Source: JAANXG01 sp963731035 | GTDB lineage: Bacteria > Pseudomonadota > Gammaproteobacteria > Arenicellales > JAANXG01 | DNA: 64,000 nt | Assembly (NCBI GenBank): GCA_963731035.1 | Contig: CAVSUY010000004.1 | Location: 1-64,000 of the forward strand | Direction: 5' to 3' | Shown: positions 44,690 through 52,760 of the stretch, in pieces | How the letters are laid out: every line of letters starts with the position of its first letter | How positions within the stretch are numbered: position 1 is the first letter of the stretch | Notes under the pieces: generated by a model | Seen by the model: only the letters and a program-made list of their open reading frames with translations | Databases searched by the model: none | What the model was told of the DNA's origin: nothing | Position numbers and translations under genes: made by a program

Positions 44690-45313
44690 ATGCTTGGCCC
44701 AATCTCGACAGCAACCCGCTCGCTGGAACACGCTAGCCCCTTGGTCGTCGTTTCTTATATCCCGAATCTGCTGACCGTGCTGCGCATTGCGGCTGCTCCC
44801 GTGCTGATCATGCTCCTCAAGTACGAGATGTTCCCCGGTGCGCTTCTGCTGTTCGTTCTGGCGGGTATCTCGGATGGGCTTGATGGATACATCGCCAAGC
44901 GCTTTCGCTATCAGACGCGCCTGGGCGCGATACTCGACCCGGTGGCCGACAAGGTACTGTTGGTGAGCTGTTTCGTCGTGTTGACGGTCATGAACCATAT
45001 CCCGTTCTGGCTGCTGGTGGTCGTGGTGTTCCGGGACATCGTCATAGTGGGTGGCTACCTGCTGCTGGTGATCCTCGAGGGCGGCGTGAAGATGAATCCC
45101 AGCCGGATAAGTAAGCTCAATACCGTCTTTCAGATCTGCCTGATCGCCGCTGTGCTGATCAAGCTGGCCGTGGGAAACCAGGTCGCCTTCGTCATACCAG
45201 GCTTGATAGCGCTCGTCACAATCACGTCGGTCATGAGCGGTGCTCACTACGTATGGGTTTGCGCGTTTCGACGGGATGGCGTAGCTGTCGACACGGTGGG
45301 GCAGGAGAAGTGA
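44690..45313 (+). CDS. CDP-alcohol phosphatidyltransferase, PgsA-like
   Basis: 207 residues from the ATG at 44690; a TTG at 44741 just before VVVSYIPNLLTVLR would fit the usual family N-terminus better, so the start is uncertain. Membrane enzyme with the signature DGLDGYIAKRFRYQTRLGAILDPVADK (D-G-x2-D-G-x2-A-[KR]-x8-G-x3-D-x3-D) that binds the CDP moiety and metal. It probably makes phosphatidylglycerophosphate or a related lipid. Overlaps hda by four bases (GTGA); this PgsA-like/hda pair, divergent from purM, is common in gammaproteobacteria. Confidence 0.85.
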   Translation: MLGPISTATRSLEHASPLVVVSYIPNLLTVLRIAAAPVLIMLLKYEMFPGALLLFVLAGISDGLDGYIAKRFRYQTRLGAILDPVADKVLLVSCFVVLTVMNHIPFWLLVVVVFRDIVIVGGYLLLVILEGGVKMNPSRISKLNTVFQICLIAAVLIKLAVGNQVAFVIPGLIALVTITSVMSGAHYVWVCAFRRDGVAVDTVGQEK

Positions 45314-46014
45314 GCAGGCAACTGGCACTCAAGGTCGGCCTGTCCGACTTTGCCTGCTTCGAGAATTTTCATGCCGGTCCCAATCGCGAGGCGGTCGCCG
45401 CAATCCGGGAGGCCGCATGGGCCCGCCCGGTCCTGTTGTGCATTCATGGTCCCTCGGGGACGGGCAAGTCCCATCTGTTGTACGCCGCGCTGAAGGAGGC
45501 CGGTGCGCGTGGACGCCCCGCCGCCTACAGCTCACGTGCGGCTGCAAGGCCCGGGACGGCGGAATGGCTGGACCTGCCCGGGGACGGTTTGGTTTGTATC
45601 GACGACATAGGAGAGAATCTCTCACCCGCGGAGGGGGAGGCGCTGTTCCGCCTCTATGAGAGTTCCCGCAACCGGGAGGGTTCGCTCGTGCTGAGTTCTC
45701 GTCTGCCGCCCTCGGGGATTGACTGGGGACTGGCGGACCTGCGCAGCCGGGTGCAGAGCGGCCTGGTGTACCGCCTGGCGCCGCTGGGAGAATGGGAACT
45801 CGAGGAAGCACTTCGCCTGCGTGCGGGACACCGGGGAATATACCTGTCCGATGACGTGGTCCGGTTCGTGCTCCGGCGCTATGAGCGCACTCCCGCCTCG
45901 CTTTTCAGGCTGCTGGACCGAATCGATTCGGAATCCCTGGCGAGGAAAAGGAGAATCACCGTTCCTTTTCTTCGGGCCCTGGAAGCCGACGGCGGGGACA
46001 CGGCGCCGACGTAG
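45310..46014 (+). CDS. hda: Hda, DnaA-related regulator of replication initiation
   Basis: 234 residues from a GTG at 45310 (GGAGA upstream). AAA+ protein lacking the DnaA DNA-binding domain. Start SRQLALKVGLSDFACFENFHAG; Walker A HGPSGTGKSHLL; Walker B region LVCIDDIGENLSP; sensor and arginine-finger region LADLRSRVQSGLVYRLAPL; the C-terminal lid SLFRLLDRIDSESLARKRRITVPFLR. The N-terminal clamp-binding motif QLALKV fits Hda, which promotes DnaA-ATP hydrolysis with the sliding clamp. Confidence 0.92.
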   Translation: MSRQLALKVGLSDFACFENFHAGPNREAVAAIREAAWARPVLLCIHGPSGTGKSHLLYAALKEAGARGRPAAYSSRAAARPGTAEWLDLPGDGLVCIDDIGENLSPAEGEALFRLYESSRNREGSLVLSSRLPPSGIDWGLADLRSRVQSGLVYRLAPLGEWELEEALRLRAGHRGIYLSDDVVRFVLRRYERTPASLFRLLDRIDSESLARKRRITVPFLRALEADGGDTAPT

Positions 46015-46046
46015 GGACGCAGGGCGGTACACGTGGATTGCGCGCG

Positions 46047-46649
46047 TTATTCGACACCGCGGCGAAGCTTCAAAGCCGCGTCGGCCAGCCGGCGGCCGAG
46101 GGCGATGCACAATTCCGCTTCTTCGTCGCTGATCGGGAGCTCATTGTGGAGGCCGGCAACGTGGCTGGCACCGTAAGGTGTGCCGCCGCTGCGGGTTCGG
46201 TAGAGGCCGGATTCAGTGTACGGCAGCCCCACCAGGAGCATACCGTGGTGCAGCAGCGGCAGCATCATTGAAAGCAAGGTCGACTCCTGTCCCCCGTGCA
46301 GTGAACCGGTGGACGTGAACACGGCGGCGGGCTTGCCGCTCAATACCCCCGACAGCCACAGTCCCGCAGTGGAGTCCAGAAAGTACTTCATTGCCGCTGC
46401 CATGTTGCCGAACCGCGTTGGGCTTCCCAATGCCAGTCCGATGCATTCGTACAGATCCCGGTGCTCGGCATACGGGTCGCCGGAAGCCGGAACCGGGTCC
46501 TCGGACGATTCCACGACGGCCGACACCCGTGGCACGGTGCGCAACCGGGCCTGGACCTCGCCGGTGGACTCCACGCCCCTGGCCACGAGGTTGGCCATGC
46601 GTCGAACCGCCCCGTGGCGGCTGTAGTACAGCACCAGGATCTCGTCCAT
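46047..46649 (-). CDS. wrbA: NAD(P)H:quinone oxidoreductase WrbA-like flavoprotein
   Basis: 200 residues, flavodoxin fold. FMN-phosphate loop LYYSRHGAVRRMANLVARG, isoalloxazine loops LGSPTRFGNMAAAMKYFLD and FTSTGSLHGGQESTLLSM, and the WrbA block GLPYTESGLYRTRSGGTPYGASHV. Two-electron quinone reduction in oxidative stress is the known role of the family. One base separates it from arsC upstream on the same strand. Confidence 0.92.
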   Translation of the reverse strand: MDEILVLYYSRHGAVRRMANLVARGVESTGEVQARLRTVPRVSAVVESSEDPVPASGDPYAEHRDLYECIGLALGSPTRFGNMAAAMKYFLDSTAGLWLSGVLSGKPAAVFTSTGSLHGGQESTLLSMMLPLLHHGMLLVGLPYTESGLYRTRSGGTPYGASHVAGLHNELPISDEEAELCIALGRRLADAALKLRRGVE

Positions 46650-46650
46650 A

Positions 46651-46998
46651 TCAGAGTATCTCGAGCACCGCTTCGGGCGGCCTCCCGATCCGGGCGCGTT
46701 TCCCCGCCACCACGATGGGACGCTGGATCAGGATCGGGTTCCGGACCATGGCTTCGACCAACTGCTCGCGACTGAGGGACTCGTCGTCGAGTCCGTTCTC
46801 TTTGTACACTGGTTCTTCCGTTCGCATCGCCTGGCGTGGCTCGACGCCGAGGAGATCGATTATCCGCATCAACTCGGCCGCACACGGAGGTGTTGAAAGA
46901 TAGTCGACGATCTGCACATCCACATCGTGTTCACGGAGGATTTGCAAAGTCTGCCTCGACTTGGAGCATCGAGGATTATGGTAAAGCGTGACCGACAT
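46651..46998 (-). CDS. arsC: Glutaredoxin-type arsenate reductase ArsC
   Basis: 115 residues from the ATG at 46996-46998. Thioredoxin-like fold with the active site HNPRCSKSRQTL (Cys10 region) of the ArsC/Spx family; REEPVYK-like TEEPVYKENGLDD and NPILIQRPIVV with the conserved arginine follow. This length and motif set match the glutaredoxin-dependent class as in the housekeeping ArsC (YfgD-like) rather than plasmid ars operons: no arsB or arsR nearby. Operon with wrbA. Confidence 0.88.
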   Translation of the reverse strand: MSVTLYHNPRCSKSRQTLQILREHDVDVQIVDYLSTPPCAAELMRIIDLLGVEPRQAMRTEEPVYKENGLDDESLSREQLVEAMVRNPILIQRPIVVAGKRARIGRPPEAVLEIL

Positions 46999-47085
46999 TC
47001 GAGTCCCATTATTTCGCCACAACCGGTTTGTTGACACCCCAAAAACGAGGTGATAATTTGGCCTGTAGCGACGATAAACATGCGC

Positions 47086-47091
47086 TATAAT
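47086..47091 (+). promoter_or_regulatory. Candidate -10 box for the LysM lipoprotein gene
   Basis: A perfect TATAAT in an AT-rich stretch, 39 bases before the ATG. A matching -35 at normal spacing is not evident (TTGGCC lies 22 bases upstream), so the call rests on the -10 alone. Confidence 0.4.
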
Positions 47092-47129
47092 TAGTCAAAT
47101 ATCAAATTCTGTCCCATGGGAGGAACATA

Positions 47130-47567
47130 ATGACGTCACTAAGAAGCGCCGTAAAGTTGCTGGGGGTCGGAATCCTGGCGTCCGTCATGTCGACCGGCTG
47201 TATCCTTGCCAAGAAACCCGGGGGCAAGGAAGAGATGGCCATGGCTCCGCAGAAAGAAGAGCAACCGGCCGAGAAGAAGATGATGGAGAACGACATGTAT
47301 ACGGTGGTCGCCGGCGATTGCCTGTGGTGCATCTCCGCGAAGTCCCAGATCTACGGAGATCCCTACAAGTGGCCACTGATTTACCGCAAGAATATTGCCA
47401 AGATCGGCGATGCCGATCTCATCTATCCGGGACAGGAGTTCGAGATTGATCGTAACCTGACGCCCGAGCTGGTTGCGAATGCGGTCACGCACGCAAAGAC
47501 CCGCGGCGCCTGGACCCTGGGTGTACCGGAAGTTTCCGACATCCAGTACATCGCCGACAATCCCTGA
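47130..47567 (+). CDS. LysM-domain lipoprotein
   Basis: 145 residues, preceded by GGGAGGAAC as ribosome site. Lipoprotein signal with lipobox-like VMSTGC (Cys24), a charged linker rich in Lys, Glu and Met, then one LysM domain from about residue 56 (MYTVVAGDCLWCISAKSQIYGDPYKW to LIYPGQEFEIDR). LysM domains bind peptidoglycan, so an envelope anchor in the outer membrane is likely. The unusual CLWC inside the LysM is shared by homologues of this type as far as I recall. A terminator follows at 47595. Confidence 0.88.
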   Translation: MTSLRSAVKLLGVGILASVMSTGCILAKKPGGKEEMAMAPQKEEQPAEKKMMENDMYTVVAGDCLWCISAKSQIYGDPYKWPLIYRKNIAKIGDADLIYPGQEFEIDRNLTPELVANAVTHAKTRGAWTLGVPEVSDIQYIADNP

Positions 47568-47594
47568 TTAGTGACGCACGGATCGAGGTAGGAC

Positions 47595-47618
47595 AAAGGC
47601 CCCGTTTAAGGGGCCTTT
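47595..47618. terminator. Rho-independent terminator after the LysM gene
   Basis: AAAGGCCCC, six bases, GGGGCCTTT, followed by CTTCTGTT on the plus strand. It lies 28 bases after the LysM stop, between convergent genes. Confidence 0.82.
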
Positions 47619-47712
47619 CTTCTGTTGAAGTCCGCGGATCTGTCCCGCGACATGGTTTCGCCACCACGACCGCATTGACGCGCTATGCGCGAGCGAAGCC
47701 GTATGCCTTGCG

Positions 47713-49323
47713 TCACAGGTTCAACGTCTCGCATTCAAACCACTCCGCCAACTGGCTGCGTTCGATCAGTCTGTGGCTCCTCGTCATCAACAGGGTCTCG
47801 CCGTCATCGACGAAAAGGTTTCTCTGATACCGGTACAGGCCCGGTGGAGAGATGAGCTGAAGGTGTGGATCATCTTCGGGGTAAAACGCCAGCGCCTCCT
47901 TGAATGGTTCCTCCCGCTCGGTGGATACCGGTTTCACCGCGACCGGACGAAGTTTGTAGTTCAGCAACTTTACACCGAACTGTATCGTATCTTCGACACA
48001 GCGCATCCATCGGATGAGCCCCGCGGCCCACGGTCCATTCTTCTCGCGCACGGCTACGACTTCGCCGACCCTGAGACTGCCGACGACTGTCTTGTCATAG
48101 GACGCGCCGAGACACAAGCCTGACTCTCCCCGATCCAACACCAGGCATTCCAGCTTTTCGGTCGAAGATTGCCGGCGCCGTAGCTGGTGCAGCTGGAAGG
48201 TGCCCGCTGTTGCGCTGTGATCTGCATGATCGGTGGAGGAAAGCCCGAACTCCTTCTCGCCATTGATGCAGTAGTTCGCCGCCGCCATGCCGGTCATGAT
48301 CTCCACCGGTTGTCCTCCGTCGGCGCTCTCCGTTCGCTCTTCCGCTCGGCGCGGGGTCAGGCCCCAGGCGTATACCACCTCTTCCAGCAGCTTCCTTCCA
48401 AGGTCGTCCTGGAACTCGTCGTCCAGGTCGACGTCGACCTGCTCGGCTGAGGCCAGTCGTTTCAGCTGGTCGTGGGCGTGCCGGGTGAGGTTCACGGTGT
48501 CCAGCAGCAGCGCGTCTTTGGGAGGCTTCTCCTCGGTCTGTTTGAGGTACGCCCGCGCGGGGCGGTCGGACTGTGGATCGATGACGAACTGACAGCGTTC
48601 GGTGGGCGGTCGCGAGTAGGGTCTGAGCTGGGCATTTTGGGCATGCCGCCTCAGGAATTCCAGCACACGAGTCATTAACGGAATGGATTGGTGGAACGGA
48701 TCGGATAGTCCAAACAACAGGACGCGACGATAAGTCAGGGAGATGCTGGTCGTGGTTCGCGCCTTCGCTATCGGGTCCTTGATCGGGTCTTCGACAATTC
48801 CCAGCTGCCTTGCATAGCAATAAATGGTGTGCGTTTCCTGCCAGATACCCTCCGGGGGCGCCTGACGATAGAGGGCGCAGGCGAACACCGTCTGCTCCAG
48901 ATAGAACAGCGCCCGGCCCATGCTGAGGCGCATTTCGTCCAGCTGCCGCCGCTTCCTCGACTGGGCGATTTCCAGAATCGTGGCTTTGTATCCATATGCC
49001 ATCTCCACGCAGCAGTCGCGGAAGAGTTCCGCTGACAGCAGGTCGTTGTCGGAAAGCGGAACCGCGCCTTTTGCCAGTTGGGTCTGAACCTGGCCTCTGA
49101 TGACGCGGAGGGGAGAGCGGTACATGTCCAGAAGCTTGAGGCGCTGGGTGACCTTCAATTCGATTCTGTTGATGCCGTGCAAGGCGCTGTGAACCTGCCG
49201 AAGGCTCTCTCGGGTGTTGAGGAGCGGCAGCCGGGCGATCCACTCGCGCGTCTGTGCCGGGCGCGTAACGGTTTCGGTGTTCGTCTGCCGCAACTGCTGC
49301 GGGACGGCGAGATACAGTTTCAT
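47713..49323 (-). CDS. Large conserved hypothetical protein with C-terminal PilZ-like domain
   Basis: 536 residues, no signal peptide or membrane span. Residues 1 to about 290 are mostly alpha-helical (LPLLNTRESLRQVHSALHGI, QRLKLLDMYRSPLRVIRGQV, CCVEMAYGYKATILEIAQ). The C-terminal half contains a beta-rich block, LECLVLDRGESGLCLGA ... VGSLRVGEVVAVREKNGPWAAGLIRWMR, arranged as in PilZ domains (D-x-S/G-x-x-G, then G-x-W-x-x-G-x-x-R-W). The upstream RxxxR that contacts cyclic-di-GMP is present only loosely (RRRQS), so binding is uncertain. Related proteins in gammaproteobacteria are unnamed. Divergent from acylphosphatase. Confidence 0.7.
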   Translation of the reverse strand: MKLYLAVPQQLRQTNTETVTRPAQTREWIARLPLLNTRESLRQVHSALHGINRIELKVTQRLKLLDMYRSPLRVIRGQVQTQLAKGAVPLSDNDLLSAELFRDCCVEMAYGYKATILEIAQSRKRRQLDEMRLSMGRALFYLEQTVFACALYRQAPPEGIWQETHTIYCYARQLGIVEDPIKDPIAKARTTTSISLTYRRVLLFGLSDPFHQSIPLMTRVLEFLRRHAQNAQLRPYSRPPTERCQFVIDPQSDRPARAYLKQTEEKPPKDALLLDTVNLTRHAHDQLKRLASAEQVDVDLDDEFQDDLGRKLLEEVVYAWGLTPRRAEERTESADGGQPVEIMTGMAAANYCINGEKEFGLSSTDHADHSATAGTFQLHQLRRRQSSTEKLECLVLDRGESGLCLGASYDKTVVGSLRVGEVVAVREKNGPWAAGLIRWMRCVEDTIQFGVKLLNYKLRPVAVKPVSTEREEPFKEALAFYPEDDPHLQLISPPGLYRYQRNLFVDDGETLLMTRSHRLIERSQLAEWFECETLNL

Positions 49324-49418
49324 GATTAGACAGTCATCCTCGAGTACAATGACTGTGACACTGCGGCAAAGCGGTTTCGTATTGCGTTTCCGAATTTTCC
49401 AACAGTGAAAACCAATCG

Positions 49419-49694
49419 ATGAAAATCTGCAGACATTACCATGTGTTCGGTCGTGTGCAAGGCGTATGGTACCGTGGCACCGCTCGCGACCAGGCCCGGC
49501 ACCTGGGACTGCACGGCTGGGTGCGAAACTGTGACGATGGCTCCGTGGAATCCGTGGCCTGCGGCACGCCGGACGCTCTCGACGCCTTCAGAAGCTGGTT
49601 GCAGAAGGGTCCTAGTTCCGCCCGGGTGGACCGGGTCGAGGAGTCGGACGTCGAAGAGCCGCCCCGGACGGACGATTTCCATATCGTGCCCTAG
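49419..49694 (+). CDS. acyP: Acylphosphatase
   Basis: 91 residues. Small ferredoxin-like enzyme that hydrolyses acyl phosphates. Phosphate loop FGRVQGVWYRGTAR with the catalytic Arg, and GWVRNCDDGSVE with the catalytic Asn. Normal length. The stop codon TAG (49692-49694) is part of the CTAG at the edge of the MITE-like element, so that insertion may have set the present C-terminus (HIVP). Confidence 0.93.
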   Translation: MKICRHYHVFGRVQGVWYRGTARDQARHLGLHGWVRNCDDGSVESVACGTPDALDAFRSWLQKGPSSARVDRVEESDVEEPPRTDDFHIVP

Positions 49695-49849
49695 CAGGAT
49701 GTTGAAAAACGCCATCCTGGCCTTTTTCAACGCGCCGGGCGCGGCGCCTGTCCGCACTCGGCTACGCCGAATCAAGCACTTACAGTGCTTGATTCGCGGC
49801 GAGACATCCCTGTCTCACACTAGCAGGCTGTTTTTCAACAGCCTGCTAG
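49691..49849 (-). mobile_element. MITE-like dispersed element, copy 2 (159 bp)
   Basis: Reverse-complement copy of the element at 34185-34344, differing at only about five positions. It is the better preserved copy: ends CTAGCAGGCTGTTGAAAAAC and GTTTTTCAACATCCTGCTAG are inverted repeats matching at 19 of 20 bases. CTAG flanks both sides. It sits directly on the acyP stop codon and 16 bases from the stop of the lytic transglycosylase gene, i.e. in a convergent gap, where it could act as a terminator for both. Confidence 0.85.
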
Positions 49850-49865
49850 GTTTACGCCAGGGTTA

Positions 49866-50462
49866 CTAACGGTTCGTGTTCGACGCCTGCCGTTGGCGCC
49901 ACTGCACCCGGTATGCGGAAAGCACCCTGGATGCATAGTCGGTGCCGAAATCGGCGCTGCCATTGTACCGCGCCAACGCGGGCGCCAGCTTGTTGTGGGT
50001 CGTCTTCAGGTAATAGTGAAGTATAGTGCAGCCGTAGCGAAGGTTGGTCGGTGGGTAGAACAGGTCGTCCTGGGGGTGGCCTATCTCCTTCTTCCAGAAA
50101 GGCATGACCTGCATCAAGCCGCGCGCGCCGGAGTTCGAAACCGCGAAACGGTCGAATCCGCTTTCCACCTCAATCACCGCCAGCACCAGGGAAGGGGACA
50201 AGCCGGTGCGCGTGGCCTCGTCATGGATCGATTTCAGCAGCGATACGCGATAGAAAGGATCGGATATCGATGGCTTGAGCCGTTCCGACATGTCAGCGAG
50301 CCATATCAGCGCGTCGACGCTGTTGTCGAAGCTGGAATGGTCCTCCACCGCCTGGCGTAGAGCACTGACGATATTCGGATCCACGTCCCGCTCTCCCGCG
50401 AGCGGCACCGCCTGCATGCCCAGCAGACACAAGGCGACGACCCATTTAACGGTCGGTTTCAC
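49866..50462 (-). CDS. Lytic transglycosylase, Slt-type domain protein
   Basis: 198 residues. Signal peptide to about residue 22 (WVVALCLLGMQAVPLAG). SLT domain from about 72: catalytic Glu100 in VIEVESGFDRFAVS, then GARGLMQVMPFWKKEIGHP, NLRYGCTILHYYL and LARYNGS, the four classic motifs of family 1 lytic transglycosylases. Cleaves peptidoglycan in the periplasm. Six bases downstream of proS, so probably co-transcribed. Confidence 0.93.
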   Translation of the reverse strand: MKPTVKWVVALCLLGMQAVPLAGERDVDPNIVSALRQAVEDHSSFDNSVDALIWLADMSERLKPSISDPFYRVSLLKSIHDEATRTGLSPSLVLAVIEVESGFDRFAVSNSGARGLMQVMPFWKKEIGHPQDDLFYPPTNLRYGCTILHYYLKTTHNKLAPALARYNGSADFGTDYASRVLSAYRVQWRQRQASNTNR

Positions 50463-50468
50463 GACCGA

Positions 50469-52196
50469 TCAGCGACCGAATGCGACGCCGGCGAGCTTGT
50501 CCATGAGCTCTTCCGGCGGCAGCTTCTGCACCTCTTTGCCGGCACGGTGCTTGTATTCCACGACGCCCTCCTGGATGCCGCGCTCGCCGACCACGATCCG
50601 GTGTGGAACCCCGATCAGATCGGCTTCGGCAAACAGCACCCCGGGCCGCTCGTCGCGATCGTACAGCAGGATGTCCAGGCCGGCTTCCTGCAGCTGCCGA
50701 TAGAGACTGTCCGCGCTCTCGGCCACCCGCTGCGACTGGTGATAGCCGATTGGGACGATCACCACCTCGAAAGGCGCGATGGCATCCGGCCATATGATTC
50801 CGTTTTCGTCATGGCCCTGCTCGATGGCTGCCGCCACCACGCGGGTGACCCCAATGCCATAGCACCCCATCGGCATAACCACGGACTTGCCGTTCTCGTC
50901 CAGGCAGGTTGCGTTCATCGACTTGCTGTACTTGGTCCCGAGCTGGAACACGTGCCCCACCTCTATGCCCCGTTTGATGACGAGGCGACCTTCCGGATCC
51001 TCGGCGGCCCCGTCGCGCGGGCAGGGATCCCCCGCGACGACTTTTCGCAGGTCCACCGCTGCGGGTTCCGGAAGGTCGCGGACCCAGTTCACCCCGGTGA
51101 GATGCTTGTCGTTCCCGTTGGCGCCGCACACGAAATCCGCCAGGTGCGCCGCCGCGTAGTCCGCGACCAGCGGGATTTTCAGGCCCACGGGGCCGACGGA
51201 ACCCGGTTCGCACCCCACAACACGCTCGAATTCCGTGTCATCGAGAAACTCGAGCGGCGCGGCGACTTCGGGCAGGCCTTCGGCTTTGACGGGATTCAGC
51301 TCGTGGTCACCTCGCAGAACCAGGGCGACCGGCCCGTCGGCACCCTTGACTACCAGGGTCTTGACGGTCTGTGAAGGCGCTATGTCGAGAAATCGCGCCA
51401 GATCGTCGATGGTGTGCTGCCCGGGCGTGTCGACCTCCGCCATATCGGCGTTCGGAGCGGGGCGGCGGCCCTCCGGGGGCAGCGTTCGCGCCAGCTCGAC
51501 ATTCACCGCGTAGTCGTACTTTTCGCATACGGCGATCGCGTCTTCACCGGAATCGGCGAGGACGTGGAATTCGTGTGATGTGCTGCCGCCGATGGCGCCG
51601 GAGTCCGCCGCTACGGCACTGAATGCGAGGCCGCAGCGTTGAAATACGCGTTCGTAGGCGGCATACATTCGTTCGTAGGTGTCCTGGAGGGACGCCTCGC
51701 TGTCGTGGAAGGAGTAAGCATCCTTCATCAGGAATTCCCGGCTGCGCATCACGCCGAATCTCGGCCGGACCTCGTCCCGAAACTTCCACTGCACCTGGTA
51801 GAAATTCGCGGGAAGCTGCCGGTAACTCTTGATCTCGTTGCGCACCATCGAGGTGATGACTTCCTCGTGGGTGGGCCCCAGGCAGAAGTCTCTCTCGTGG
51901 CGGTCCCGGAAGCGCAGCAGTTCGGGGCCGTACTCCTGCCAGCGCCCGGATTCCTGCCACAGCTCTGCGGGCTGGACGCTGGGCATCAGGATCTCCAGCG
52001 ACCCGACCCGGTTCATCTCCTCGCGGATGATGTTTTCCACCTTGCTGAGCGTGCGCCAGCCCAATGGCAGCCAGCTGTAGATGCCTGCCGCCACCTTTCG
52101 GATCATTCCAGCCCTGAGCATGAGTCTATGGCTGACGATTTCAGCATCGGCAGGAGTTTCCTTCAGAGTCGGTATATAGAACTGTGATGCGCGCAT
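50469..52196 (-). CDS. proS: Prolyl-tRNA synthetase
   Basis: 575 residues, class II, bacterial-type with editing (INS) domain between motifs 2 and 3. Start MRASQFYIPTLKETPADAEIVSH; motif 1 area GIYSWLPLGWRTLSKVENII; motif 2 LPANFYQVQWKFRDEVRPRFGVMRSREFLMKDAYSF region; INS domain about 230-390 with LVVKGADGPVALVLRGDHELN; motif 3 GCYGIGVTRVVAAAIEQ; anticodon-binding domain at the end. Length is normal (E. coli 572). Confidence 0.97.
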   Translation of the reverse strand: MRASQFYIPTLKETPADAEIVSHRLMLRAGMIRKVAAGIYSWLPLGWRTLSKVENIIREEMNRVGSLEILMPSVQPAELWQESGRWQEYGPELLRFRDRHERDFCLGPTHEEVITSMVRNEIKSYRQLPANFYQVQWKFRDEVRPRFGVMRSREFLMKDAYSFHDSEASLQDTYERMYAAYERVFQRCGLAFSAVAADSGAIGGSTSHEFHVLADSGEDAIAVCEKYDYAVNVELARTLPPEGRRPAPNADMAEVDTPGQHTIDDLARFLDIAPSQTVKTLVVKGADGPVALVLRGDHELNPVKAEGLPEVAAPLEFLDDTEFERVVGCEPGSVGPVGLKIPLVADYAAAHLADFVCGANGNDKHLTGVNWVRDLPEPAAVDLRKVVAGDPCPRDGAAEDPEGRLVIKRGIEVGHVFQLGTKYSKSMNATCLDENGKSVVMPMGCYGIGVTRVVAAAIEQGHDENGIIWPDAIAPFEVVIVPIGYHQSQRVAESADSLYRQLQEAGLDILLYDRDERPGVLFAEADLIGVPHRIVVGERGIQEGVVEYKHRAGKEVQKLPPEELMDKLAGVAFGR

Positions 52197-52587
52197 GGGC
52201 CCTGGCTATTGTGGTTATGAAAAGGGATGAGCGGGTATGATAACCGCACCGGGCGGTGACCAGAAACTCACAGGCCCACGCCGGAGACGGGGTTGCGCAG
52301 GCGAATGCCGGGTGGCGTCGTCGTCGTGCAATGGAATCATGGAGGCGCTGCACCCGTTCAACCGGATTGATTCGAAACTGGCCCAAGTATAGCCAATACG
52401 GGGCAGGCCCTCCCAACGCCGGGTTCCGGCTTGCGGCAGCGGCTGCAGTCGCGATCGGGGGCGGACACGGGATCGCTCCGCGCGAACCGGCAAGCGGCCC
52501 CGTGGACATCAAGGCCATCCCGGAGCCCGGCGTTGTCCACGGCTTCGGGTTGCCGCACTCAGGGATATTCGGGTTATAGTCCGGGTC
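52197..52587. other. Intergenic region upstream of proS, no gene seen
   Basis: About 390 bases with no supported gene on either strand. A diverged REP-like core (GCGGCAGCGGCTGCAGTCGC) lies at about 52434-52454. Open frames across it have no recognisable protein features. Confidence 0.4.
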
Positions 52588-52758
52588 ATGCTCGACACCC
52601 AGGCCATTGTCGCAATTCCTGCCGCTTCGCTTGCGCTGGGGCTCCTGCCGGGGCCGGACGATCTCTTGGTGCCGGTGCAGTCCATGATAAAGCGGCGTGT
52701 GGCAGGGCCGTTCGCCGCCGCCGGCCGGACTCCATGGCTGTCCGTAGGCAATCATTGA
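52588..52758 (+). pseudogene. LysE/RhtB family exporter, N-terminal remnant
   Basis: 56 codons: MLDTQAIVAIPAASLALGLL, then PGPDDLLVPVQSMIKRRVAG, ending WLSVGNH. The first 45 residues match the start of LysE-type amino-acid exporters (helix 1 plus the conserved PGPD motif), which are normally about 205 residues long. The rest is missing in all frames, because the PaiB-like gene begins two bases after the stop. A deletion that fused the remnant's region to the next gene is the simplest reading. Confidence 0.65.
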
Positions 52759-52760
52759 AC

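Noticed and set aside
45253..45309. Longer N-terminus for Hda
   Set aside because: The extension overlaps the phosphatidyltransferase gene; the GTG at 45310 gives the usual Hda start SRQLALKV.
52141..52755. 204-codon minus-strand frame upstream of proS
   Set aside because: No domain, low-complexity composition, and it overlaps the LysE remnant and the proS start.
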